This document shows positions 1 to 6,221 of a stretch of 10,982 bases of DNA, piece after piece. The notes under the pieces were generated by a model. It was not told the DNA's origin, searched no databases, and saw only the letters and a program-made list of their open reading frames with translations. Positions within the stretch are counted from its first letter, which is position 1. The number at the start of each line of letters is the position of its first letter. A program made the position numbers and the translations under genes. The stretch covers positions 1-10,982 of the forward strand of contig CAYWNA010000359.1 of NCBI GenBank assembly GCA_964459305.1. The letters run 5' to 3'. The stretch is from CAYWNA01 sp964459305. Its GTDB lineage: Bacteria; Planctomycetota; Planctomycetia; Pirellulales; Pirellulaceae.

Positions 1-151
1 CTCAGCCTCGGCGGTGTTAGGAGCGAGCGGCCAAATGGTAACTGCGTTCACCAGTAGGACTGACCGCTCAGACTTCCAAATCTGAAAGCTCGTTCTCCAA
101 ATCAGCTCCGCTCCGAGGCTCTAAAACAACAAGGAACAGAGGAGGTGGATC
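1..151. other. Upstream region of the first gene
   Basis: No coding region is recognised here. The stretch holds a weak hairpin (TCAGA at 68-72 pairing with TCTGA at 81-85) and ends in a strong Shine-Dalgarno sequence, GGAGGTGG at 141-148, three bases before the ATG at 152. A promoter is presumably present but I cannot point to convincing -35/-10 boxes. Confidence 0.4.
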
Positions 152-589
152 ATGTTAATAACCGGAGTAGGACGCGAGTTCATCATCAAGGACACGCACC
201 GCGGCTTGTACTACGAAGACGGCAAGCTGACCAAGGTGCTGGAAGCGGGTCGGTACAAGATTCCGCCGCGACAGCGATTGTTCAAGCGATTGCCGACCGT
301 CGAGTGCCTGCTGGTCGACGTGCGTCAGCGTGAGTTGACGATTAAGGGCCAGGAAATCCTGACGGCCGACAAGGTGGCTACGGAAATACTCGACTTGGTC
401 CTGTCAGGCGACTGTCGCGATGAATTGCTACAGTCTCTGCACGTGATTTCCGTCGTGCCCGCGCCCAATTCATCGCGGCTGCTGGTGACCGTCTCTGCTG
501 ACCTGCCGATCGAGGAATTTGACCCGCAGAAGATCCTGGAGTTGCGGGAACGGCAAACAGGACGCCTCCGGCTTCGGGTTAAACGATAG
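152..589 (+). CDS. Chimeric small protein: slipin/SPFH-like N-terminus joined to RbfA-like C-terminus
   Basis: A 145-residue protein with an ATG preceded by GGAGGTGG at ideal spacing, so it is probably translated. Residues about 9-76 read like the front of a slipin/band-7 protein: a short beta strand, RGLYYEDGKL, a vLeaGRY motif, a VDVR strand and GQEILTADKVA. Residues about 76-142 instead resemble a ribosome-binding factor A-like KH domain: a helix (ATEILDLVLSGD), then LHVISVVPAPNSSRLLVTV and a helix ending TGRLR. Full slipins continue for roughly 180 more residues through the SPFH domain. RbfA-like proteins normally have an extra N-terminal helix and a further C-terminal strand, which is missing after RLRLRVKR. 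The change of family falls near base 377. Both assignments are pattern recognition from memory. The protein could be a real small chimera, a decayed remnant or an assembly artefact. No signal peptide is seen. Confidence 0.55.
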   Translation: MLITGVGREFIIKDTHRGLYYEDGKLTKVLEAGRYKIPPRQRLFKRLPTVECLLVDVRQRELTIKGQEILTADKVATEILDLVLSGDCRDELLQSLHVISVVPAPNSSRLLVTVSADLPIEEFDPQKILELRERQTGRLRLRVKR

Positions 590-604
590 AAGAAGGAGGG
601 CAAA

Positions 605-685
605 ATGGCCAAGGAGACTTTTCACTACTGTCGTGACAAACTGAACGTCAACCTACAACATCCTATTCCGCGTTCGCCCGCGTAG
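605..685 (+). pseudogene. 26-codon stub with strong RBS; start resembles EF-Tu N-terminus
   Basis: GAAGGAGGG at 592-600 sits just before an ATG at 605, only 15 bases after the preceding stop. The reading frame gives MAKETF followed by 20 residues and stops at 683-685. Ungapped against the typical bacterial EF-Tu start (MAKE-x-F then basic, V/L, N-V), MAKETF matches, a basic residue is at 10, a hydrophobic residue at 13 and N-V at 14-15. After that there is no similarity and no P-loop GTP-binding motif. The last 23 bases overlap the 3' end of the opposite-strand NTF2-like gene, so the tail is antisense to that gene. Most likely it is the stranded beginning of a longer gene cut off by rearrangement. 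A functional micropeptide or chance resemblance remains possible. Confidence 0.3.
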
Positions 686-1148
686 AATGTTCGTGGACCA
701 TTCTCCAGGTTCCGTCGGCCTTCTCGAACACGATGGTCTCCCAAATCTGGCGTTCGAACTTGCTGCCATCGTCCTTGAGTTCGCCGAACAGGGTTATCTT
801 GCCAAAAACCAAGGCTGACGAGGGATGCGTTCTCACGGTCTGAATTTCGAAGCGATAGTCGAATCGACTGAACAAAGCCTGGATTTCGTCCACGGCCTTT
901 TTGTACCAGCGGAGATTCTCATCCCTGCCCTGTACGACTTTGCCGTGCGACGTGCTTTGAATGAAATCCTCGGCCAGCATCTCGCGGATGGCGTCCAAGG
1001 GTGTCGGGTTGTCCGTGCGCACCATCGCAACGTACTTGTTGGCAAGCTCGCGGATTTCCCGTTCCTGTGGTTCATCAGCGGAAGATGAATGAACGAAGAG
1101 AAAGACAGCCGACAATGCGGACCACACAATTACGGTCAGGCGTAGCAT
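663..1148 (-). CDS. Secreted NTF2-like (SnoaL/DUF4440-type) protein
   Basis: A 161-residue protein. Residues 1-24 form a Sec signal peptide: a hydrophobic core and likely cleavage after SSA, before DEPQ. The mature part has the layout of an NTF2-like cone fold: a long first helix (EIRELANKYVAMVRT), a second helix ending in a LAEDF motif, a strand-turn containing GRDENLRWY, paired strands (FRFEIQTVRTHPSSALVFGKITL) and the closing pattern W-x-x-V-H-E-H-S seen in ketosteroid-isomerase/DUF4440 proteins. Members bind small ligands or act as accessory domains; no substrate can be deduced. The start is supported by AGGAGGAA (plus-strand bases 1155-1162) seven bases upstream of the ATG. It faces away from the oxidoreductase at 1305, leaving 156 bases in which divergent promoters would lie. 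Confidence 0.8.
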   Translation of the reverse strand: MLRLTVIVWSALSAVFLFVHSSSADEPQEREIRELANKYVAMVRTDNPTPLDAIREMLAEDFIQSTSHGKVVQGRDENLRWYKKAVDEIQALFSRFDYRFEIQTVRTHPSSALVFGKITLFGELKDDGSKFERQIWETIVFEKADGTWRMVHEHSTRANAE

Positions 1149-1304
1149 TTTCTGTTCCTCCTATCTCGAATAAACGAGTCGTTGACCAGAGTCCAAGAAC
1201 TTGCGACGAAGTCCATGCCTCCTTATACTGCCGCTTGGCAGGATCAGCCAGTGTACCGAAGAATTTCGTAAGATCATCTCCAGTTTGAAGAGGACGGATA
1301 TTCC

Positions 1305-2603
1305 ATGGCAAACAGAATCTCACGTCGCCGGTTTGTCAAGACGGTCGCCGCGGTGGCCGCCGCACCCTCTATCATTTCTGCCTCCGCACTCGGCAGCGAT
1401 GACCAGCCTGCTCCCAGCGAGCGGATCAACGTCGCCATCATCGGATGCGGAAAAATGGCCAAGGACTACCATTTTCGCACACTCTTGAAGATGCCCGATG
1501 TGCAAGTGGTCGCTGTCTGCGAGGTCGATCGCACTCGTCGCGAGACGGGAAAAGAGCGAGTCGAAAAAGAATACAGCGAGGACAAGGCTTTCAAAGGCTG
1601 CGACACGACGGACGACTTCCGGGGAATCGTCGCTCGCGAGGACATTGATGCGGTTTGCATCGCCACACCCGATCACTGGCACGCAATCCCCATCATCGAA
1701 GCGTGCAAAGCCGGGAAAGACGTGTATTGCGAAAAGCCGCTGACGCTCACGATTCTGGAAGCAAAACGTTGCAGCGAAGCCGTTACCAAACACAAGCGGG
1801 TGTTTCAGACGGGTAGCCAGCAACGGTCGAGTACGTTTGGAAAGTTTCGGCTGGCCTGCGAGTTGATTCGGAGCGGTCGCATTGGCGACGTCGAGAAAAT
1901 CACGGTCGGCGTGGGCGGCCCGAGCAAATGGTGCGATTTACCTGAGGAGGAAATGGAGCCCGGGTTGAATTGGGACATGTGGCTCGGTCAGGCCCCGATG
2001 CGGCCGTACAACTCGGTGCTCAGTCCCCGCGGCATGCACAACCATTTCCCGGCTTGGCGGCGCTATCGCGAGTATTCCGGCGGCGGCCATACCGACATGG
2101 GTGCTCATCACTACGATATCGCACAATGGGCCTTGGACATGGACGATTCCGGCCCGGTGGAAATCATCCCGCCCGAAGACCCACAGTCCGGCCAGGGCGT
2201 CAAATTCGTCTACGAGAACGGTGCAGAAATGACCCATGGCGGGCCACAGGGCTGCGTGTTTTATGGCACTGAGGGCAAATTGCACATCGGCCGAGGCGTC
2301 CTGACCAGCGAGCCGGAGAGCATTGTCAAGGAACCGCTGGGCGAAGACGAGGTACACCTGTTCAAGTCACCCGGGCATCACCGCAACTGGATCGATTGCA
2401 TCAAGAGTCGCGAGCGATGCGTCGCGCCGGTGGAAGCAGGCGCCAGGACGGTGAGCATCGTCCACCTGGGCAACTTGGCGTACTGGCACGGGCGAAGCCT
2501 GAAGTGGGATCCTAAGAACTGGCAATTCATCGACGACGACCAAGCGAACGAGCAGTTCCTCGACCGCGAACGACGAGACCCGTGGCAGTTGCCCGAGGCG
2601 TAG
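1305..2603 (+). CDS. Tat-exported Gfo/Idh/MocA family oxidoreductase
   Basis: A 432-residue NAD(P)-dependent oxidoreductase. The N-terminus has a twin-arginine signal (SRRRFVK at 6-12), then an alanine-rich hydrophobic stretch to about residue 29, so it should be exported folded with its cofactor. The Rossmann domain begins at 41 with INVAIIGCGKMA (G-x-G at 47-49); TPDHWH lies at 121-126 and the family hallmark EKPL at 143-146, whose lysine is the usual catalytic or cofactor-contacting residue. The C-terminal alpha/beta domain carries GGGHTDMGAHHYD at 259-271, with the conserved histidines near the substrate. Family members oxidise sugars, inositols or uronates; the substrate here is not evident. 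A GAGG at 1290-1293 precedes the ATG. The next gene starts 28 bases after the stop on the same strand, suggesting co-transcription. Length and motifs indicate an intact gene. Confidence 0.93.
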   Translation: MANRISRRRFVKTVAAVAAAPSIISASALGSDDQPAPSERINVAIIGCGKMAKDYHFRTLLKMPDVQVVAVCEVDRTRRETGKERVEKEYSEDKAFKGCDTTDDFRGIVAREDIDAVCIATPDHWHAIPIIEACKAGKDVYCEKPLTLTILEAKRCSEAVTKHKRVFQTGSQQRSSTFGKFRLACELIRSGRIGDVEKITVGVGGPSKWCDLPEEEMEPGLNWDMWLGQAPMRPYNSVLSPRGMHNHFPAWRRYREYSGGGHTDMGAHHYDIAQWALDMDDSGPVEIIPPEDPQSGQGVKFVYENGAEMTHGGPQGCVFYGTEGKLHIGRGVLTSEPESIVKEPLGEDEVHLFKSPGHHRNWIDCIKSRERCVAPVEAGARTVSIVHLGNLAYWHGRSLKWDPKNWQFIDDDQANEQFLDRERRDPWQLPEA

Positions 2604-2631
2604 GCTATGAGTTAACGCGGGAGGAATCGTT

Positions 2632-3855
2632 ATGAAACGATGGTCGAGTTTCTGGATATGCGCCGTGGTGTTGGGCACGTATCTGCCTGCGCCGGCGGAC
2701 GGAGGGCAGCAGCCACTGTCGCAGGACTACATTGTGGTGGCCCGCTCAGAAGACACACAACGCGTCTTCCTGGGCACGCCCGCCATCGCTCGACTTCCCA
2801 GCGGTCGGTACGTGGTCACCTACGATCGCTTCCGCAACGATTGCCAGGGATGTGTCGTCGTGACCAGCGACGACGGCGGCCAGACGTGGACCAAACGGGC
2901 CCTTGTGGCCGTGCAATGGGCCTCCCCGATCGTTATCGGCAAATCGCTGTTCTTGCTGGGCAACAACCAGCAACGCGATGCCCGCGACATTGCGATCGCG
3001 CGCTCGGACGACGATGGTCAGACTTGGTCCCCGGTGCGAGTGTTGTTCAAGGGACGCTACACCGGAGCAGCCACCAGCGTGCTCGTCTCTGGGGGCCGAC
3101 TCTGGCGAGCGTTCGAGACCTGCCCGCCCGGAAACGAGAACTGGAAATCGGTCGTGGTAGCCGGTGATTTGATGAAAGACCTGCTCGATCCTGCCTCGTG
3201 GCGAATCAGCAACGAAGTGGCATACCCCGGCACTCCGTCCGGCCTAACGCAGGGCCTATTCCGAGATCCACGGATCAAGAAAGCCGGCGACGGTTGGTTG
3301 GAAGGGAACATCATCGAACGGAACGGCCGTCTGCTGGTGCTGCCGCGCGTGCGCATGCAATTCCAGACGACAGCCAGCATGACGGCCGTGCTTGAGGCCA
3401 CCGAGCAAGGCGGTCAGTTGGCTCTGCGGTTCCTGCAGTTTTATCCCATGCCCGGTGGGCAAAACAAATTCCACATCCTTCGCGATCCGCAAACGGACCT
3501 GTACTGGACAAGTGTGACCCGCGTGACCGACTCGTTCCGGGATGTTGAACCATTGTTGAGCGTTGGTTTCAAGGGCACGGGGGGCAACGAGCGACGGATC
3601 CAAGTGCTGATGTATTCCGCCGACGCGCTGAACTGGTTCGACGCACGATTCGTGGCATTTTCGCCCAACCTGCTGGAGGCGTTCAGCTACGCGTGGCTGA
3701 TGATCGACGGCGACGACCTCGTGGTCATGTGCCGCACCAGCCAAGGCGGTTTGAACAACCATGACACCAACCTGATCACGTTGCATCGCATCCGAGACTT
3801 CCGCCATTTGGTCCCCGATGGACTGTTTGCCCCGAATGCACCCGCGAAGCCCTAA
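2632..3855 (+). CDS. Secreted sialidase-like (BNR/Asp-box) protein
   Basis: A 407-residue exported protein. Residues 1-23 are a Sec signal peptide with a K-R start, a hydrophobic core and likely cleavage near PAPA-DGG. Two clear Asp boxes (S-x-D-x-G-x-T-W) lie at 79-86 and 125-132, with a degenerate third around 329-335 (S-A-D-A-L-N-W). These mark the blade turns of a six-bladed sialidase-type propeller. The first strand reads LGTPAIARLPSGRYVV, typical of planctomycete BNR proteins, but I see no classical F/Y-R-I-P arginine motif. Hydrolysis of sialic acid is therefore not assured; another exo-glycosidase or binding role is possible. GGGAGGAA precedes the ATG. It follows the Gfo/Idh/MocA oxidoreductase by 28 bases, so the pair may release and oxidise one sugar. 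A palindromic repeat lies immediately downstream. Confidence 0.85.
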   Translation: MKRWSSFWICAVVLGTYLPAPADGGQQPLSQDYIVVARSEDTQRVFLGTPAIARLPSGRYVVTYDRFRNDCQGCVVVTSDDGGQTWTKRALVAVQWASPIVIGKSLFLLGNNQQRDARDIAIARSDDDGQTWSPVRVLFKGRYTGAATSVLVSGGRLWRAFETCPPGNENWKSVVVAGDLMKDLLDPASWRISNEVAYPGTPSGLTQGLFRDPRIKKAGDGWLEGNIIERNGRLLVLPRVRMQFQTTASMTAVLEATEQGGQLALRFLQFYPMPGGQNKFHILRDPQTDLYWTSVTRVTDSFRDVEPLLSVGFKGTGGNERRIQVLMYSADALNWFDARFVAFSPNLLEAFSYAWLMIDGDDLVVMCRTSQGGLNNHDTNLITLHRIRDFRHLVPDGLFAPNAPAKP

Positions 3856-3858
3856 GCT

Positions 3859-3936
3859 CCAATTGACGACCCGTAGCTGCACTCGCCAGAGTGGGGAAAT
3901 CCCCGCGTTCGGGCGAACGCAGCTACGGCGAATTGG
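3859..3936. repeat. Palindromic REP-like intergenic element
   Basis: A long imperfect inverted repeat starting 4 bases after the sialidase-like stop. Outer arms CCAATT (3859-3864) and AATTGG (3931-3936) enclose perfect arms CCGTAGCTGC (3871-3880) and GCAGCTACGG (3919-3928). These continue with transitions only (ACTCGCC against GTTCGCC) into an inner GGGGA/TCCCC stem (3893-3897, 3900-3904) with a two-base loop. The whole can fold into one tall cruciform or RNA hairpin. The GTAGCTGC-GTTCGCC core resembles a repeat I recall as common in Pirellulales genomes; copy number cannot be checked here. It could protect the mRNA 3' end or act as a bidirectional terminator. Confidence 0.75.
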
Positions 3937-4132
3937 CACTGCGAGCGTGCTTCGTGGGCAGAATCACGCATGCCGGCAGCGTGCAGCACGACGCATAACC
4001 CCCTGAAACGCAACACTTTGCGCGGCAGCGAATCGCCAAGAGTCCAGCCTCGGCCTCGACGTCATTGTCGTGGCCCTGTGGCTTGGGTTCAAGAATGAAC
4101 GTTTTGCTTGGGCAGGGTCACGGGCAAGATGG
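3937..4132. other. Intergenic stretch between convergent genes
   Basis: It lies between the palindromic repeat and the stop of the minus-strand membrane protein. I see no gene, RNA or strong repeat in it. Confidence 0.4.
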
Positions 4133-4510
4133 TCAATTCGAAACGGTTCGCTGAGACTGCGATGAGCCTGAGATCGCACGGCTGACTAGAAACAGAACAC
4201 CGGGGATTGCGAACCGTGGGATCATGCCTCCGAGTGGATTCCCGTTGGTCACCATCTCCGTCGCGAAGAAGGCTGCGAAGCCGCAAGTCGCGAGGACTCC
4301 GCCAAATGTCTCCCAATGCCACGCGGCCAGACATCCGGCGAGCATCATGAACATACCGGCAAACTCGATTTGGACCGGTACGGGCTGATGGACCAAGTTC
4401 GGCAACCCACCGTACCCCAACGCGAAGATGGTTATGAAGGCAAAAAGGGTCAACCCCGTGACACGCGCTGTCCAGCGAAGACTGAGCGGCAACCAGTGAT
4501 TCTTGGTCAT
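4133..4510 (-). CDS. Small four-helix membrane protein (DUF7670-like)
   Basis: A 125-residue integral membrane protein when started at the ATG at 4510. A longer open frame reaches 4657, but its extra residues are proline/serine/arginine-rich and unlike a membrane protein. Only the internal ATG has a good Shine-Dalgarno sequence (AAGGAGAA). Hydrophobic segments lie at about 17-34, 48-62, 67-84 and 97-110. Recognisable features are an L-x-L-R-W-T-A-R motif just before helix 1, a W-x-W/E-T-x-G-G turn between helices 2 and 3 (AAWHWETFGGVL), and a PG-hydrophobic-LFL segment in helix 4. This pattern matches small hypothetical membrane proteins of the DUF7670 type as I remember them; the name is tentative and no function is known. 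It stands alone, convergent with the sialidase operon. Confidence 0.7.
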   Translation of the reverse strand: MTKNHWLPLSLRWTARVTGLTLFAFITIFALGYGGLPNLVHQPVPVQIEFAGMFMMLAGCLAAWHWETFGGVLATCGFAAFFATEMVTNGNPLGGMIPRFAIPGVLFLVSRAISGSSQSQRTVSN

Positions 4511-4515
4511 TGCAG

Positions 4516-4523
4516 TTCTCCTT
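4516..4523 (-). promoter_or_regulatory. Ribosome binding site deciding the start of the membrane protein
   Basis: The minus strand reads AAGGAGAA followed by CTGCA and the ATG at 4510. No comparable site precedes the upstream in-frame start at 4657. Confidence 0.75.
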
Positions 4524-4527
4524 GGCT

Positions 4528-4647
4528 CAGCGCTACCGGCAGCTTTGGAGTGATATCCGCACGAAGGTGAAAGCGCTCGTGCCCGAGACGGGCAAACCGC
4601 TGAAGGATGTGGAATTCGAACGCCGGGAGAGGAAGCCTCCGACGTAG
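4528..4647 (+). pseudogene. Possible C-terminal remnant of an unidentified gene
   Basis: The plus-strand frame read from 4528 gives a hydrophilic, protein-like stretch of about 39 residues: QRYRQLWSDIRTKVKALV, then PETGKPLKDVEFE, an R/E/K/P-rich tail, and a stop at 4645-4647. No start codon or ribosome binding site precedes it. Going upstream the frame runs into the antisense of the membrane protein and hits a stop at 4483. The helix-then-basic-tail composition looks like the end of a soluble protein whose front is missing. I do not recognise the family. Chance is a real alternative for a frame this short. Confidence 0.22.
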
Positions 4648-4813
4648 CCCGCGACACACAGAATGGCTTCAGCGGCCTTTCTATTTCCCCTCAGATCCCG
4701 CATGTCGAAGGCGACACCGGCAACGCTTTGCGCTTCCAACCGATCACGCGGGCATCTCTCCGGACCCTCTACATAGCGAATTGCCAATTACGATGATCTG
4801 AGGTCCACAGAAC

Positions 4814-4843
4814 TTGACAAACGAGGGCGTTTCCTGCCATTCT
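4814..4843 (+). promoter_or_regulatory. Candidate sigma-70-type promoter for the hydrolase operon
   Basis: A perfect TTGACA at 4814-4819 is followed, at 18-base spacing, by a poor -10 (CATTCT, 4838-4843, three of six consensus bases). It lies 118-123 bases upstream of the chosen hydrolase start, ahead of the hairpin at 4875. The first three bases of the box are also the TTG that opens the longest form of the downstream reading frame, which argues against that TTG as a start. The weak -10 keeps this tentative. Confidence 0.25.
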
Positions 4844-4874
4844 TGTACGGGAGCTACCGGACGGGACCTACTTG

Positions 4875-4908
4875 ACTGCGACTTCGTCGCAGTTCTGCCC
4901 TCTTTTTT
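4875..4908 (+). terminator. Leader hairpin with trailing T run (terminator or attenuator-like)
   Basis: ACTGCGAC (4875-4882) and GTCGCAGT (4886-4893) form a perfect 8-base-pair stem with a TTC loop, extendable by a G-T pair. A run of six T starts at 4903, nine bases past the stem. The gap is longer than in a standard Rho-independent terminator, so efficiency is doubtful. Lying 29 bases before the hydrolase ATG and after the candidate promoter, it could attenuate transcription or structure the leader. Confidence 0.4.
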
Positions 4909-4936
4909 GGACTCGAGCACCGAACCGCTTGCCACG

Positions 4937-5830
4937 ATGGATATTGTCACACATGCCGCGATGGGCACGATCGTCGCCGGGCCGTTCTTCGGCGAGTATC
5001 CGCTTCCTGCAGCCGGACTCATGTTGGGATCGGCACTGCCCGACCTAGATGCGCTGAGTCGAGTATTTGGCAAGCGTGTGTTTTTGACATGGCACCAAAC
5101 GTTCACTCACTCGGTGCCGTTGATTGCTATGGCCAGCGTCGTCGGCTGGTATGCCGCCCATCCGCTCGGCCCGGAGTTTCAACAGGCAGTCCTGGCACTT
5201 GGAATCGGCATGGTCACGCATGTTCTCCTGGATCTCACCAACACGTACGGCGTCAAGTTCCTTTTTCCGTTCTCGAAACGCCGCCTCTGTCTTGAGTGGG
5301 TTTTCTTCATTGACGCATCCGTAATCGCCCTGTCCGTGTTGACTATCGTATGGCTCTGGGCCGACGTGTTCCTTACCAACACGCAGATCGTCGGCGTCTA
5401 CCTATTGACGCTGATCGGCTATTGGCTGGTCCGTATCGCACTTCGCAGACAAGCACTACGTCGAAGTTTCGTCGATATGCTATCGCTGATCCCCAGTGCG
5501 CTTTGGCCGTGGGTCTACTATGGCTGCCGACGGTCACACAACACGGTGCAGGTCTTTCGAGTAGACGTGATGACTCGCAAACAAGAATGTCTCGAAACGT
5601 ATGAGATCCTAGACGACCGGTACGCCGACATCCTGGAAACCGTGCCGGAATTCCGCGTGATGAACGAGTTGACTCCTGCATATCACGTCGTGTCGGAATC
5701 GCCGCAGGAAGGGCGACTTCTGATTTCGTGCCGTGACCTGCGAACCACCAACTTCAACACAAAATTCGGGCAGCTTGACCTGGTTTTGGAGGCGGACGGC
5801 CTAATTGCAGAGAAACGATTTCACGTGTGA
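4937..5830 (+). CDS. YdjM/DUF457-type membrane-bound metal-dependent hydrolase
   Basis: A 297-residue inner-membrane protein. I chose the ATG at 4937 because YdjM-family proteins begin right at M-x-x-x-T-H (here MDIVTH). The 41 extra residues of the longer TTG-initiated form span a promoter-like box and a hairpin. Candidate metal ligands occur in family order: H6; D36 and D38 in GSALPDLD; H53 and H58 in HQTFTHS; H95 and D99 in HVLLDLTNTYG. Transmembrane segments accompany these motifs and continue through the region after FPFSKRR. About 100 C-terminal residues form a polar, beta-rich tail domain found in longer members. E. coli YdjM is LexA-controlled; the family's enzymatic role is not established. 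No clear Shine-Dalgarno is seen. The next gene starts 10 bases after the stop, indicating an operon. Confidence 0.82.
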   Translation: MDIVTHAAMGTIVAGPFFGEYPLPAAGLMLGSALPDLDALSRVFGKRVFLTWHQTFTHSVPLIAMASVVGWYAAHPLGPEFQQAVLALGIGMVTHVLLDLTNTYGVKFLFPFSKRRLCLEWVFFIDASVIALSVLTIVWLWADVFLTNTQIVGVYLLTLIGYWLVRIALRRQALRRSFVDMLSLIPSALWPWVYYGCRRSHNTVQVFRVDVMTRKQECLETYEILDDRYADILETVPEFRVMNELTPAYHVVSESPQEGRLLISCRDLRTTNFNTKFGQLDLVLEADGLIAEKRFHV

Positions 5831-5840
5831 ATCGCCACAG

Positions 5841-6221
5841 ATGCGTACAAAGCCTTCATCACACTGCGATGTTCGGTCGGTTCCCGGCTTCCGTTTCTGG
5901 TGGACGGACGCTGTGGTGATCGCCTTCGTTGGCGTCGCGGCGTGGGTCTACTGGCGGTACTCACGCGAGATCAGTCTGCTCTTCGCGATTACTTTGTTTC
6001 ACTTCTTTTTGTTCTGCAACGTATTTCGACTGCGACGCAAACTCGAACTCATTTGGGCCGCTTGTTTCGTCGTCAATGTTGCAGCATGGTCTCTCGCCGG
6101 TCATCTAGGTTGGCGGTACATTCTGGCATCACAACTGCCGGTGACGCTGGTCGTTGTCGTGACCGAAATCCGAAGCAACGGCTACCACGGCGTTTTCTGT
6201 CGACGAAGTACCGATGAATAA
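5841..6221 (+). CDS. Small four-helix membrane protein, unknown function
   Basis: A 126-residue protein from the ATG at 5841, 10 bases after the hydrolase stop. A TTG 36 bases earlier would overlap that gene and is less likely. A basic N-terminus of about 20 residues precedes hydrophobic segments at roughly 22-38, 44-62, 70-86 and 91-108. The second ends in HFFLFCNVFRLRRK followed by LELIWA, a pattern I recall from small uncharacterised membrane proteins in several phyla. R/K residues at 63-67 suggest a cytoplasmic loop there. No enzymatic motif is evident. It overlaps the next gene by 8 bases (ATGAATAA arrangement), so translational coupling with the large PQQ protein is likely. Its job may be tied to the hydrolase or that exported protein, but this is inference from position only. 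Confidence 0.7.
   Translation: MRTKPSSHCDVRSVPGFRFWWTDAVVIAFVGVAAWVYWRYSREISLLFAITLFHFFLFCNVFRLRRKLELIWAACFVVNVAAWSLAGHLGWRYILASQLPVTLVVVVTEIRSNGYHGVFCRRSTDE

Larger units (their letters stand above)
4511..4936. other. 426-base gene-poor region before the hydrolase operon
   Basis: It contains the ribosome binding site of the minus-strand membrane protein, the possible gene remnant ending at 4647, and about 165 bases (4648-4813) in which I see nothing convincing. Then come a TTGACA box at 4814 and a strong hairpin with a trailing T run at 4875-4908. Short open frames on both strands here lack ribosome binding sites and family resemblance. Confidence 0.5.

Noticed and set aside
4..120. AGCCTCGG/CCGAGGCT inverted pair flanking the first 120 bases
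   Set aside because: Only 8 bases match and the arms do not extend; expected by chance at roughly one in ten for a region this size. No integron attC features found.
1228..1241. CTGCC-gctt-GGCAG hairpin between the divergent genes
   Set aside because: A five-base stem is too short to claim as an operator or terminator without conservation.
1320..1823. 167-codon open frame on the minus strand
   Set aside because: Antisense to the Gfo/Idh/MocA gene, whose motifs are unambiguous.
3256..3939. 227-codon open frame on the minus strand
   Set aside because: Antisense to the sialidase-like gene with no recognisable domain; a high-GC shadow.
4511..4657. 49-residue N-terminal extension of the minus-strand membrane protein
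   Set aside because: Low-complexity S/P/R-rich sequence without a ribosome binding site; the internal ATG has a good one.
5805..5840. TTG start for the small membrane protein
   Set aside because: It would overlap the hydrolase gene and adds a polar stretch; the ATG at 5841 sits 10 bases after the stop.
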